DNA from: Lachnospiraceae bacterium AF51-6-b8A | Lineage (GTDB): Bacteria > Bacillota > Clostridia > Lachnospirales > Lachnospiraceae | Reading direction: 5' to 3' | DNA length: 64,000 bases | NCBI GenBank assembly: GCA_027682585.1 | Contig: JAQCZH010000001.1 | Span: 558,001-622,000, forward strand | Shown here: positions 44,501-52,643 of the stretch, one piece after another | How the letters are laid out: every line of letters starts with the position of its first letter | Numbering within the stretch: the first letter of the stretch is position 1 | The notes under the pieces: generated by a model | Database searches by the model: none | Told to the model about the DNA's origin: nothing | Seen by the model: the letters and a program-made list of their open reading frames with translations, nothing else | Made by a program: the position numbers and the translations under genes

Positions 44501-45307
44501 AAGATCGCAAAGCCCACGGTCTTCATCCCCGTCTTTCCCGGCACCAATTGCGAGTACGACTCTGCCGAGGCCTTTGAGAAGGCCGGTGCCAGGGTCGTTG
44601 TCAAAGTCTTTCGCAATCGCCATGCCCAGGATATCCGTGAGTCTGTCGCCGCCTTCACCAAGGCAGTTGAGGAGGCGCAGATTGTCATGTTCCCCGGCGG
44701 CTTCTCCGCAGGTGATGAACCTGAGGGCTCCGCTAAGTTTTTCGCCACGGCCTTTCGCAATGAGAAGATGAAGGAGGCAATCAATCGGCTTCTGTCCGAG
44801 AGAGACGGCCTGGTGCTTGGAATCTGCAACGGCTTTCAGGCCCTGATCAAACTGGGGTTGGTTCCCTATGGACAGATCCAGGCACAGACGGAAGATTCGC
44901 CCACTTTGACTTACAACACCATTGGCCGCCATATCTCCAAAGAGGCGTATATTAAGGTCGTTTCCAATAAGAGCCCGTGGCTGCAGGAGGCTGATCTGGG
45001 AGGAGTCTATACCAATCCTGCCTCCCATGGCGAGGGGCGCTTCGTCGCCTCTAAGGACTGGCTGGACAGGCTTTTTGCCAGGGGACAGGTGGCAACCCAG
45101 TACGCTGACATGGATGGCAATATTTCCATGGACGAGGAGTATAATATCAATGGTTCCTATATGGCGGTTGAGGGCATTACTTCGCCCGATGGGAGAGTCC
45201 TGGGAAAGATGTGCCATTCGGAGCGTCAGGGGCAGGGGATCGCTGTCAATATTTTTGGCCGACAGGATATGCATATCTTCGAGAGTGGAATCAAGTATTT
45301 TCATTGA
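41507..45307 (+). CDS. purL: Phosphoribosylformylglycinamidine synthase, single-chain PurL
   Basis: Converts formylglycinamide ribotide to the amidine with glutamine and ATP, a step of purine synthesis. The 1266-residue chain holds an N-terminal PurS-like region, two ATP-binding AIR-synthase-like halves (FKNETHNHPTEIEPFGGAATC, FGAGGVSVAIGELADGLDINLDLVP) and a C-terminal class I glutaminase domain (PTVFIPVFPGTNCEYDSAEAFEKAGARVV, VLGICNGFQALIKLG, NPASHGEGRFV). It is the fused type; Firmicutes such as Bacillus use separate PurS, PurQ and PurL. GGAGGG (41495-41500) precedes the ATG by 6 bases. No other purine gene is adjacent. Confidence 0.95.
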   Translation: MSAVRRLYVEKKRSYAVAAKELEVEIQSYLGIRGVDKVRILIRYDLENVSDPVYQQAVRTVFSEPPVDDVYEETFEKTGASFSVEYLPGQFDQRADSAEQCLKLLNEDEDPIIRTATTYVIEGEISAEELDAIKKHCINPVDSRECGDDKPKSLDIRYAEPADVIVFDGFTHMGEDSLRTLYDSLNLAMTFRDFLWIQKYFTEEEKRDPSMTEVRVLDTYWSDHCRHTTFSTELTRVEIPDGFYAEPIRRAFAEYRDNYKILYKDRDDKFICLMDIALAGAKILKKRGLLTDQEESDEINACSIVVPIDVDGQTEEWLINFKNETHNHPTEIEPFGGAATCLGGAIRDPLSGRTYVYQAMRVTGAADPTVSVRETLKGKLPQKKIVREAAQGYSSYGNQIGLATGYVKEIYHPDYVAKRMEIGAVMGAAPRRAVQRLHSDPGDRVILLGGRTGRDGIGGATGSSKAHNTESTHECGAEVQKGNAPTERKLQRLFRREEVSYIIKKCNDFGAGGVSVAIGELADGLDINLDLVPKKYAGLDGTELAISESQERMAVVVAPENVERFLAYAAEENLEAVEVAIVTASPRLVLKWRGKKIVDLSRAFLDTNGAHQETQVEVVLPEEKDNYTKKVALSAVDEALSANDIKSAWLALLSDLNVASQKGLVERFDGSIGTGSVFMPFGGKYQLTETQSMVAKVPVSGKKSSAVTMMAYGYDPYLSKWSPYHGANFAVLDSLARIVAAGGDYHKIHFTFQEYFGRMSEDPRRWSQPLTALLGAYNAQLRLGLASIGGKDSMSGSFNAIDVPPTLVSFAVDVAKLSDIITPELKQAGDEIVLFKAQRDPYDLPDYTQNMRLYDAFSELIRIGAVKSAYALDAYGAASAISKMAFGNRMGFTLDQKARREELFGFATGSLVAEIDPAGRQRMEEIMAACGLSDACHRLGQVTDDGRFVYGDMDLSVDEAIRAWTEPLEKVFPTRASQEVSRMETPIYQTREIYVNKNKIAKPTVFIPVFPGTNCEYDSAEAFEKAGARVVVKVFRNRHAQDIRESVAAFTKAVEEAQIVMFPGGFSAGDEPEGSAKFFATAFRNEKMKEAINRLLSERDGLVLGICNGFQALIKLGLVPYGQIQAQTEDSPTLTYNTIGRHISKEAYIKVVSNKSPWLQEADLGGVYTNPASHGEGRFVASKDWLDRLFARGQVATQYADMDGNISMDEEYNINGSYMAVEGITSPDGRVLGKMCHSERQGQGIAVNIFGRQDMHIFESGIKYFH

Positions 45308-45337
45308 ATATCCAGTGTGATAAGATACTGTAAGTTT

Positions 45338-45380
45338 AGGCTTTATCGGGAGTTACAAGCATTCTGTCCCGATGAAGCCT
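45338..45380 (+). promoter_or_regulatory. Long leader hairpin before carAB
   Basis: AGGCTTTATCGGGA (45338-45351) and TCCCGATGAAGCCT (45367-45380) form a 14-bp stem (one T-G pair) with a 15-base loop. No T-run follows, so it is not a normal terminator; it may be a regulatory RNA structure in the carA leader or a processing site between purL and carA. The carA start lies 29 bases downstream. Confidence 0.55.
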
Positions 45381-45409
45381 ATTGGTAAATTATGGAAAGG
45401 ACTGGGTAA

Positions 45410-46480
45410 ATGAAAGCATTTCTGATCCTTGAAGATGGAAGCGTATTTGAGGGCATAAGCATCGGATCAAGACGGGAGGTCATTTCCGAGATCGTGTTCA
45501 ACACTTCCATGACGGGCTATCTTGAGGTCCTGACAGATCCTTCTTATGCAGGCCAGGCGGTCTGCATGACTTATCCCCTCATCGGGAACTATGGTATTAC
45601 ACCCGATATGGAATCTGACCACCCCTGGGTGGACGGATATATTGTCAGAGAATTGTCCAGAGTCCCAAGCAATTTCCGCTGTCAGGGAAGGATCCAGGAC
45701 TTTTTGGAGGAGCATGACATACCGGGCATCTGCGGCATTGATACCCGACAGCTGACCCGTATTCTTCGCGACCGCGGAACCATGAATGGAATGATCACGA
45801 CCAATGAGAACTATCGGCTGGAAGAAATCCTGCCCAGGCTTAAAGCCTATGTGGTCGGTGATGTTGTCAGCAAGGTGACCTGTAAAGAGAGGTACATTCT
45901 GCCCGGCAGAGGTAAGAAGGTTGCACTTATGGATTTCGGCGCCAAGAAGAACATCGCCCGTTCTTTAAATGAACGTGGCTGTCAGGTGACCGTCTACCCG
46001 GCTCACAGTTCTGCGGAAGAGATCTTAGCCACCCATCCCGACGGGATTATGCTGACCAACGGGCCCGGAGATCCTCAGACCAATGTGGAGATCATTCGGG
46101 AGGTCAGAAAACTCTATGAGTCGGATGTGCCTGTTTTCTGTATCTGTCTGGGCCACCAATTGATGGCCCTTGCCACTGGAGGAAGGACTTTTAAGCTCAA
46201 GTACGGCCACAGGGGCGGCAATCACCCGGTTCGCGACCTGGAGACCGGAAGAGTCTATATCTCTTCTCAGAACCACGGTTATGCGGTTGATCCAGACTCA
46301 GTGGATTCCTCTGTTGCCCAGCCCGCTTTCGTCAATGTCAATGACCTGACCAATGAGGGTATGAAGTACAGGAATAAGAAGATCTTTACGGTGCAGTTTC
46401 ACCCCGAGGCCTGCCCCGGTCCCCAGGACAGCGGCTTTTTATTTGACCGCTTTATCGAGATGATGGGAGGAGAAGATTAA
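45410..46480 (+). CDS. carA: Carbamoyl-phosphate synthase small (glutaminase) subunit
   Basis: Releases ammonia from glutamine for carbamoyl phosphate used in arginine and pyrimidine synthesis. The 356-residue protein has the N-terminal FLILEDGSVFEGISIGS, the CIDTR-like GIDTRQLTRILRD, the glutaminase cysteine in CICLGHQLMALA and the QFHPEACPGPQD triad. It overlaps carB by one base (TAATG). A 14-bp hairpin precedes it. The pair is not within a pyrimidine or arginine operon here. Confidence 0.96.
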   Translation: MKAFLILEDGSVFEGISIGSRREVISEIVFNTSMTGYLEVLTDPSYAGQAVCMTYPLIGNYGITPDMESDHPWVDGYIVRELSRVPSNFRCQGRIQDFLEEHDIPGICGIDTRQLTRILRDRGTMNGMITTNENYRLEEILPRLKAYVVGDVVSKVTCKERYILPGRGKKVALMDFGAKKNIARSLNERGCQVTVYPAHSSAEEILATHPDGIMLTNGPGDPQTNVEIIREVRKLYESDVPVFCICLGHQLMALATGGRTFKLKYGHRGGNHPVRDLETGRVYISSQNHGYAVDPDSVDSSVAQPAFVNVNDLTNEGMKYRNKKIFTVQFHPEACPGPQDSGFLFDRFIEMMGGED

Positions 46481-49400
46481 TGCCAAGAGATACCAGTATT
46501 AAGAAAGTCCTTGTGATTGGTTCCGGTCCCATCGTCATTGGCCAGGCGGCTGAGTTTGACTATGCCGGTACCCAGGCCTGCCGGTCTCTTCGCGAGGAGG
46601 GAGTTGAGGTCGTTTTAGTCAACTCCAATCCGGCTACCATTATGACGGATCAGGAAATTGCCGACCAGGTCTATATCGAGCCGCTGACCGCAGAGGTCGT
46701 GGAGCAGATCATCCTGAAAGAAAAGCCTGACTCTGTTCTTCCCACCCTGGGAGGACAGGCAGGGCTGAATCTTGGAATGGAACTGGCTGAATCCGGTTTT
46801 TTGGAGAAGAACGGGGTTCGCCTGATCGGAACGACGCCCCAGACGATTTTCAAGGCTGAGGATCGCCAGGGATTCAAGGACACCATGGAGAAGATTGGCG
46901 AGCCTATCGCCTCCTCTAAGGTTGTCCACAATGTCGAGGACGGGATCGCCTTTACCAAGACCATTGGATATCCGGTTGTTCTGCGCCCTGCTTACACTCT
47001 TGGCGGCTCCGGCGGCGGGATCGCCAAAAATGAGAACGAATTGATTGAAATTCTGACCAACGGCCTGCGCCTGTCCCGCGTCCATGAGGTGCTGGTAGAG
47101 CGCTATATCGGCGGCTGGAAGGAAATCGAGTACGAGGTCATGCGCGATGCGGCCGGCAATGTGATTACGGTCTGCAACATGGAAAACATTGATCCTGTCG
47201 GCGTCCACACCGGAGACTCCATTGTTGTGGCTCCCTCGCAGACGCTTTCCGACAAGGAGTATCAGATGCTCAGGACCTCGGCCCTTCGCATCATCGATGA
47301 GATTGGCATCACCGGGGGCTGCAATGTCCAGTATGCCCTGAATCCGGATTCCTTCGAGTATTGCGTCATCGAGGTCAATCCCCGTGTGTCCCGTTCCTCC
47401 GCCCTGGCCTCCAAGGCGACCGGTTATCCCATTGCCAAGGTGACGGCTAAGATCGCTCTGGGTTACAGCCTGGATGAAATCAAAAATTCCATTACAGGAA
47501 AAACCATGGCCTCCTTTGAACCCATGCTGGATTACTGTGTTGTCAAGATTCCCCGTCTGCCCTTTGACAAGTTTATTACAGCCCAGCGTAAGCTGACGAC
47601 GCAGATGAAGGCAACCGGAGAGGTCATGTCCATCTGTGACAACTTCGAAGGGGCTCTTATGAAGGCCATCCGTTCCATGGAGCAGCATGTGGACTCCCTG
47701 CTGAGCTATGATTTCTCCAACCGAACGGATGAGGAACTGAAGGCGGAGCTGGCTCTGGTGGATGACCGCAGGATCTGGAGGATTGCCGCGGCCCTGCGCC
47801 AGGGAATTCGTCCTGACACCATTCATCAGATTACCCGGGTGGATCTCTGGTTCATTGACAAGATTTCCGTCTTAACGGAGATGGAGAAGCGCTTAAAGAG
47901 CGAGCCCCTCACGGCGGATCTTCTTCGCGAGGCCAAGCGTCTGGAATTCCCGGATGATCTGATTGCCGGACTCTGCGGCATGAAGACAGATGAAGTCGCG
48001 AAGATGCGCTACGAGAATGGCATTAGGGCAATCTATAAGATCGTCGACACCTGCGCCGCCGAGTTTGATGCGGAGACACCCTACTATTACTCTGTCTATT
48101 CGGGGGGTGAGAACGAGGTCAAGCCGACCCATGACAGGAAGAAGGTTCTGGTCCTGGGCTCCGGTCCCATTCGGATCGGACAGGGAATCGAATTTGACTT
48201 CTGTTCCGTTCATGCCACCTGGGCATTTGCCAGAGCCGGCTATGAGACCATTATTGTCAACAACAACCCGGAGACGGTATCGACAGACTTCGATGTGGCG
48301 GATAAGCTCTACTTTGAACCCCTGACCGCTGAGGACGTCCGCAATATCGTGGATATTGAGAAACCTGACGGGGCCGTGGTTCAGTTCGGCGGCCAGACTG
48401 CCATCAAACTGACCCAGGATCTCATTCAGATGGGAGTTCCCATCTGGGGGACCAAAGCAGAAGATGTCGATGCGGCCGAGGACAGGGAACTCTTTGATGA
48501 GATCCTGCAGAAGACCGGAATTCCAAGAGCCTCCGGCGGCACTGTCTACACGGCGAAGGAGGCCAAAGAGGTAGCGAACCGAATCGGCTACCCGGTTCTG
48601 GTTCGCCCCTCCTATGTCCTGGGGGGCCAGGGCATGCAGATTGCCTTCAGCGATGAGGAAATCGAGGATTTCATCGGAATCATCAACCGGATTGCCCAGG
48701 ATCATCCCATTCTGGTAGATAAGTACCTGCAGGGCAAAGAGATTGAGGTCGATGCCATCTGTGACGGGGAGGATATTCTGATTCCAGGCATCATGGAGCA
48801 CATTGAGCGCACTGGAATTCACTCCGGGGACTCGATTTCCGTCTATCCCGCTCATACGATCACCGATTTCGTCAAGAAGAAGCTGGAGGATTACACGAAG
48901 CGCCTGGCCACGGCACTGCATGTCAAGGGTATGATCAATATCCAGTTCATTAACATTGACGAGGATGTTTATGTCATTGAGGTGAACCCAAGATCTTCCA
49001 GAACGGTTCCATATATTTCGAAGGTGACCGGTATTCCCATTGTAGATCTGGCGACAAGAGCCATCTGCGGGGAGAAAATCGTCGATATGGGCTATGAGCC
49101 CGGCCTGCAGCCAGAGGCGGATTATGTGGCGATCAAGATGCCTGTCTTCTCCTTTGAAAAGCTCCGCGGCGCCGAGATCTCACTTGGCCCCGAGATGAAG
49201 TCGACCGGGGAGTGTCTGGGTATCGCCAAGACCTTCAACGAGGCTCTCTACAAGGCCTTCTCCGGAGCGGGCATCCATCTGCCAAAGTACAGGCAGATGA
49301 TCATGACGGTCGCGGACCAGTTCAAGGAAGAATCTGTCGAGGTGGCCCGGCGTTTCGCTGCTCTTGGCTACAAGATCTATTCGACCCGGGGGACAGCCAA

Positions 49401-49695
49401 GTATCTTCAAAAGAGGGGGATCGACGCCCTATGGGTCAACAAGATCTCTCAGGAGTCTCCCAATGTCATGGATTTGATTCTGGGACACAAGATCGATCTG
49501 GTGATTGATATCCCGACCGAGGGACACGGGGACAAGAACCGGGACGGCTTTTTGATTCGCAGAAATGCCATTGAGACCGGAGTCTACTGTATTACAGCGA
49601 TTGACACAGCCAATGCCCTGGCCTCGGCTATGGAGAATAAGTACACCGAATTCACCCTGATTGATATTGCAAAAGTGAAGAAGCAGGGAGCGTAA
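46480..49695 (+). CDS. carB: Carbamoyl-phosphate synthase large subunit
   Basis: The 1071-residue synthase subunit has two duplicated ATP-grasp halves: LVIGSGPIVIGQAAEFDYAGTQACRSL near the N-terminus and LVLGSGPIRIGQGIEFDFCSVHATWA near residue 553, the first for carboxyphosphate and the second for carbamate phosphorylation. The C-terminal methylglyoxal synthase-like allosteric domain begins near residue 930 (SVEVARRFAALGYKIYSTRGT). The start overlaps the carA stop by one base. No long gap or truncation is present. It is followed by tRNA genes; no convincing terminator was identified in the 110 bases between. Confidence 0.97.
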   Translation: MPRDTSIKKVLVIGSGPIVIGQAAEFDYAGTQACRSLREEGVEVVLVNSNPATIMTDQEIADQVYIEPLTAEVVEQIILKEKPDSVLPTLGGQAGLNLGMELAESGFLEKNGVRLIGTTPQTIFKAEDRQGFKDTMEKIGEPIASSKVVHNVEDGIAFTKTIGYPVVLRPAYTLGGSGGGIAKNENELIEILTNGLRLSRVHEVLVERYIGGWKEIEYEVMRDAAGNVITVCNMENIDPVGVHTGDSIVVAPSQTLSDKEYQMLRTSALRIIDEIGITGGCNVQYALNPDSFEYCVIEVNPRVSRSSALASKATGYPIAKVTAKIALGYSLDEIKNSITGKTMASFEPMLDYCVVKIPRLPFDKFITAQRKLTTQMKATGEVMSICDNFEGALMKAIRSMEQHVDSLLSYDFSNRTDEELKAELALVDDRRIWRIAAALRQGIRPDTIHQITRVDLWFIDKISVLTEMEKRLKSEPLTADLLREAKRLEFPDDLIAGLCGMKTDEVAKMRYENGIRAIYKIVDTCAAEFDAETPYYYSVYSGGENEVKPTHDRKKVLVLGSGPIRIGQGIEFDFCSVHATWAFARAGYETIIVNNNPETVSTDFDVADKLYFEPLTAEDVRNIVDIEKPDGAVVQFGGQTAIKLTQDLIQMGVPIWGTKAEDVDAAEDRELFDEILQKTGIPRASGGTVYTAKEAKEVANRIGYPVLVRPSYVLGGQGMQIAFSDEEIEDFIGIINRIAQDHPILVDKYLQGKEIEVDAICDGEDILIPGIMEHIERTGIHSGDSISVYPAHTITDFVKKKLEDYTKRLATALHVKGMINIQFINIDEDVYVIEVNPRSSRTVPYISKVTGIPIVDLATRAICGEKIVDMGYEPGLQPEADYVAIKMPVFSFEKLRGAEISLGPEMKSTGECLGIAKTFNEALYKAFSGAGIHLPKYRQMIMTVADQFKEESVEVARRFAALGYKIYSTRGTAKYLQKRGIDALWVNKISQESPNVMDLILGHKIDLVIDIPTEGHGDKNRDGFLIRRNAIETGVYCITAIDTANALASAMENKYTEFTLIDIAKVKKQGA

Positions 49696-49747
49696 AGCAT
49701 GCCAAACCGTCGCGGAATTGGCGCCGGATAGAAAGCATAAAAAACTG

Positions 49748-49776
49748 TTGACGAGCGGCAGGGACTTTGTTATATT
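49748..49776 (+). promoter_or_regulatory. Promoter of the tRNA pair
   Basis: TTGACG (49748-49753), a 17-base spacer and TATATT (49771-49776), about 30 bases before tRNA-Val. Confidence 0.75.
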
Positions 49777-49805
49777 AATCCTTGTCGCGAGGCGGCAGAA
49801 CAAAT

Positions 49806-49878
49806 GGGATCTTAGCTCAGCTGGGAGAGCATCTGCCTTACAAGCAGAGGGTCATAGGTTCGAGCCCTATAGGTCCCA
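49806..49878 (+). tRNA. tRNA-Val (anticodon TAC)
   Basis: A 73-base cloverleaf: acceptor GGGATCT/AGGTCCC (one T-G pair), D-arm with AGCTCAGCTGGGAGAGC, anticodon stem TCTGC with loop CTTACAA and anticodon TAC at 49839-49841, T-loop TTCGAGC. CCA is not encoded. Confidence 0.93.
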
Positions 49879-49888
49879 TTTATATTAT

Positions 49889-49962
49889 GGCGAGATAGCT
49901 CAGCTGGCTAGAGCACGCGGTTCATACCCGCGGTGTCGAGGGTTCAAGTCCCCCTCTCGCTA
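49889..49962 (+). tRNA. tRNA-Met (anticodon CAT, elongator)
   Basis: A 74-base cloverleaf with anticodon CAT at 49923-49925 in a CGCGG/CCGCG stem. The stem lacks the three consecutive G-C pairs of initiators, so it is elongator Met or lysidine-modified Ile. Acceptor starts with G1-T72 and the T-stem has an A50-C64 mismatch, both mild oddities. CCA is not encoded. Confidence 0.85.
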
Positions 49963-49972
49963 CTGGAGATTT

Positions 49973-50011
49973 CCCGAAGTCACCGAGCAGTCGGTTGTCT
50001 TCGGGCTTTTT
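49973..50011 (+). terminator. Intrinsic terminator of the tRNA pair
   Basis: CCCGAAG (49973-49979) pairs with CTTCGGG (49999-50005), with an inner ACCGA/TCGGT pair, followed by CTTTTT (50006-50011). Confidence 0.9.
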
Positions 50012-50134
50012 ACTTTCATTGCGCACGGTATACTCGTGCGGAGGACAGTTTTCAGTGACTGAGGCTTACAGAGCTGACAGCTGCTTTTCCCCGATGAAGA
50101 GAGCCTGCGCTTGATATGGAATATGAGGTGAATA

Positions 50135-50725
50135 ATGCGGATCGGGATCGGATATGATGTACATCAATTGGCAGAGGGACGAGATCTGATCATTGGAGGA
50201 GTGAAGATTCCGCATGACAGGGGTCTCTTGGGCCACTCCGATGCGGACGTACTTCTGCATGCCATTATGGATGCCCTTTTAGGGGCGGCGGCCCTCGGTG
50301 ATATCGGCAGGCATTTCCCGGATACGGACGAACGCTACGGGGGGGCTGATTCCCTGAAACTTTTGGAAGAAGTCGGCAATATGCTGGCGGATAAGGGGTA
50401 TCTGATCAACAACATTGATGCGACTGTGATTGCGCAGCGTCCCAAGATGCAGCCTTATATGGATCAGATGACTGCAAATGTAGCGTCTGCTCTTGGAATT
50501 GCCCAAGACCAGGTGAATATCAAGGCGACGACCGAGGAACATCTGGGATTCACTGGAAGACAAGAAGGGATCAGCGCCCAGGCGGTCTGCACGATTCTTG
50601 ATTTCATGGACGCAAGCATTGCCGCTGCGGATTCGGAGGGTGGCTGTGCCTCCTGCAGCCTGGATAAAGAGGCAGATCGGCCTGTAAAAAGTCTGCATGC
50701 GGCTTTCCACTCAGAAGAGGGCTGA
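50135..50725 (+). CDS. ispF: 2-C-methyl-D-erythritol 2,4-cyclodiphosphate synthase
   Basis: Fifth step of the MEP isoprenoid pathway. The protein begins [12 protein letters not shown] and carries zinc ligands in DVHQL and [26 protein letters not shown], the [11 protein letters not shown] motif, all in normal spacing. It has 196 residues, about 35 more than usual; the tail (from about residue 160) is Ala/Ser-rich with Cys residues in GGCASCSL. It lies after the tRNA terminator, 84 bases before cysS. Other MEP genes here: dxs at 5.8 kb. Confidence 0.93.
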   Translation: MRIGIGYDVHQLAEGRDLIIGGVKIPHDRGLLGHSDADVLLHAIMDALLGAAALGDIGRHFPDTDERYGGADSLKLLEEVGNMLADKGYLINNIDATVIAQRPKMQPYMDQMTANVASALGIAQDQVNIKATTEEHLGFTGRQEGISAQAVCTILDFMDASIAAADSEGGCASCSLDKEADRPVKSLHAAFHSEEG

Positions 50726-50754
50726 CTCTGTTCATTTTATTGTTTGCGGCAAAA

Positions 50755-50783
50755 TTGACATCTCCGAGGAATCTGCGAAAATA
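50755..50783 (+). promoter_or_regulatory. Possible promoter before cysS
   Basis: A perfect TTGACA (50755-50760) has only a poor AT-rich -10 (about 50778-50785). No T-box or other leader is visible before cysS. Confidence 0.35.
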
Positions 50784-50809
50784 TAGGTCGAATCAACAAG
50801 GAGAGCCCA

Positions 50810-52216
50810 ATGAAGATTTTTAATACTCTGACCAGACGCAAAGAGGAATTTGTTCCCATCGAGCCAGGAAAAGTGAAGATGTATGTCTGTGGTCCCACGG
50901 TCTACAATCTGATTCATATTGGAAATGCCCGTCCAATGATTGTATTTGATACGTTCCGCCGCTACATGGAGTATCGGGGCTATCAGGTGACCTATGTATC
51001 TAATTTCACAGATGTGGATGACAAGATCATCCGAAAGGCCAATGAGGAAGGGGTAGATGCGTCCGAGATCTCTGAGCGCTATATCGCCGAGTGCAAGAAG
51101 GACATGGAGGCGATGAATGTCAGGCCGGCCAGCATTCATCCTCAGGCGACCCGGGAAATCGGAGACATGATTCAGATGGTTTCCGCATTGATTGATAAGG
51201 GGTATGCCTATTCGGTCGAGGATGGAACGGTCTATTACAAAACCAAGGCATTTGCGCCTTACGGCAAACTCTCTCATAAGAATATTGACGATTTGGAAGG
51301 AGGCCACCGGGATATTAAGGTGGCCGGCGAGCTCAAGAAGGATCCTCTGGATTTCGTCCTTTGGAAGCCTAAGAAGGAAGGAGAGCCCTATTGGGAATCT
51401 CCCTGGTGTCAGGGACGACCCGGCTGGCACATTGAGTGTTCCTGCATGTCCAAGCGCTATCTGGGTGATACCATTGACATTCATGCAGGCGGCGAGGATC
51501 TGATCTTCCCTCACCATGAGAATGAAATCGCTCAGTCAGAAGCGGCTAATGGGGTGGAATTTGCTCACTACTGGATGCACAATGGCTTTCTCAACATCGA
51601 TAACCGCAAGATGTCCAAGTCCCTCGGCAATTTCTTCACGGTCAGGGAAATCTGCCAGAAGTATAGCGGACAGGTTCTCCGCTTCTTCATGCTGTCTGCT
51701 CATTACAGGAGTCCGCTCAATTTTTCCGCGGACCTGATGGAAGCAGCTGAGGCTTCTTTAGACCGGATTCTGACGGCAGGGGAGAATCTTAGATTTTTGT
51801 CGCAAAACGCGAAGACAGACCGGATGAGTGAGGAAGAAAAGCAGATTCTGGCGGGTTCTGATCTATATGCTAAGAAGTTTAAGGCTGCAATGGACGATGA
51901 CTGCAATACAGCAGATGCTCTGGCGGCTATTTTTGAGTTGGTCAAGTACATCAACTCCAACACGACAGACCAGATCTCAAGGGAACTGGCGGATCAGCTT
52001 TACGAGCGTCTGGATACGCTCATGGATGTCTGTGGCCTGATCCTGGAACAGAAGCAAGACAATCTGGACGCTGAGATCAGTGCTCTGATTGAAGAGAGGC
52101 AGCAGGCGCGCAAAAACAGGGATTTTGCCAGAGCGGATCAGATCCGTGATGATTTGCTGGCCCGGGGAATCCTGTTGGAAGATACCAGAGAAGGTGTGAA
52201 ATGGCACAGAGTCTGA
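50810..52216 (+). CDS. cysS: Cysteinyl-tRNA synthetase
   Basis: Class I synthetase of 468 residues. HIGH-type NLIHIGNARP is at about residue 32 and KMSKSLGN at about 267; zinc-binding residues include the Cys of VCGPTVYN and the later WHIECSCM with HH motif. AAGGAG precedes ATG 50810. It overlaps mrnC by 16 bases, the standard neighbour in Firmicutes. Without a T-box its regulation is unclear. Confidence 0.97.
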   Translation: MKIFNTLTRRKEEFVPIEPGKVKMYVCGPTVYNLIHIGNARPMIVFDTFRRYMEYRGYQVTYVSNFTDVDDKIIRKANEEGVDASEISERYIAECKKDMEAMNVRPASIHPQATREIGDMIQMVSALIDKGYAYSVEDGTVYYKTKAFAPYGKLSHKNIDDLEGGHRDIKVAGELKKDPLDFVLWKPKKEGEPYWESPWCQGRPGWHIECSCMSKRYLGDTIDIHAGGEDLIFPHHENEIAQSEAANGVEFAHYWMHNGFLNIDNRKMSKSLGNFFTVREICQKYSGQVLRFFMLSAHYRSPLNFSADLMEAAEASLDRILTAGENLRFLSQNAKTDRMSEEEKQILAGSDLYAKKFKAAMDDDCNTADALAAIFELVKYINSNTTDQISRELADQLYERLDTLMDVCGLILEQKQDNLDAEISALIEERQQARKNRDFARADQIRDDLLARGILLEDTREGVKWHRV

Positions 52217-52635
52217 AGGACAGTGTTTTTGCGGCCTTTGATGTCGAAGAGAAGGATATAAGGGCCTATTCCCCCTTGACTTTAGCCTATATTGGAGATG
52301 GTATCTTTGATCTGATCATTCGAAGTCTGGTAGTGGGTACTGCCAATATGCCGCCCAATCGTCTGCATGGTTATACAAGTCATATTGTGAAGGCTGCTTC
52401 TCAGGCCAGGATCATGGCGGTCATTGAACCCGAACTGACGGAGGAAGAGGAGGATATTTATCGCAGGGGACGCAATGCCAAGTCCTATACGCATGCGAAA
52501 AATGCCTCATTGATTGACTATCGTATCGCAACCGGCTTTGAAGCCCTCATGGGCTGGCACTACTTGCACGGGAACACAGACAGGATCATTGAACTGACGA
52601 AGCGGGGACTTGCCGGAAGCGGTCTGAAGATATAG
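52201..52635 (+). CDS. mrnC: Mini-ribonuclease III
   Basis: Small RNase III-type enzyme without the double-stranded RNA-binding domain, known to mature the 3' and 5' ends of 23S rRNA in Bacillus. The 144 residues have the RNase III motif AYIGDGIFDLIIRSLVV with the catalytic acidic residue and the conserved RGRNAKSYTHAKNASLIDYRIATGFEALMGWHYL. The start overlaps cysS by 16 bases. Confidence 0.93.
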   Translation: MAQSLKDSVFAAFDVEEKDIRAYSPLTLAYIGDGIFDLIIRSLVVGTANMPPNRLHGYTSHIVKAASQARIMAVIEPELTEEEEDIYRRGRNAKSYTHAKNASLIDYRIATGFEALMGWHYLHGNTDRIIELTKRGLAGSGLKI

Positions 52636-52643
52636 GAGAGCAT

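Noticed and set aside
44303..45304. Minus-strand ORF of 333 codons opposite purL
   Set aside because: Overlaps the conserved glutaminase domain; no ribosome binding site or motif.
46615..47826. Long ORF of 403 codons on the minus strand inside carB
   Set aside because: It is antisense to a well-conserved gene, lacks a ribosome binding site and has no recognisable domain; the high GC third positions of carB explain it.
47893..48921. Minus-strand ORF of 342 codons opposite the second half of carB
   Set aside because: Same reasoning: composition shadow of the repeated ATP-grasp domain, no start signals.
50022..50040. GCACG-GTATACT-CGTGC inverted repeat after the tRNA terminator
   Set aside because: Short and close to a terminator tail; no -35 with a usable spacer, so it was not called an operator.
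50726..50809. T-box before cysS
   Set aside because: The spacer is only 84 bases and lacks the conserved T-box sequence.
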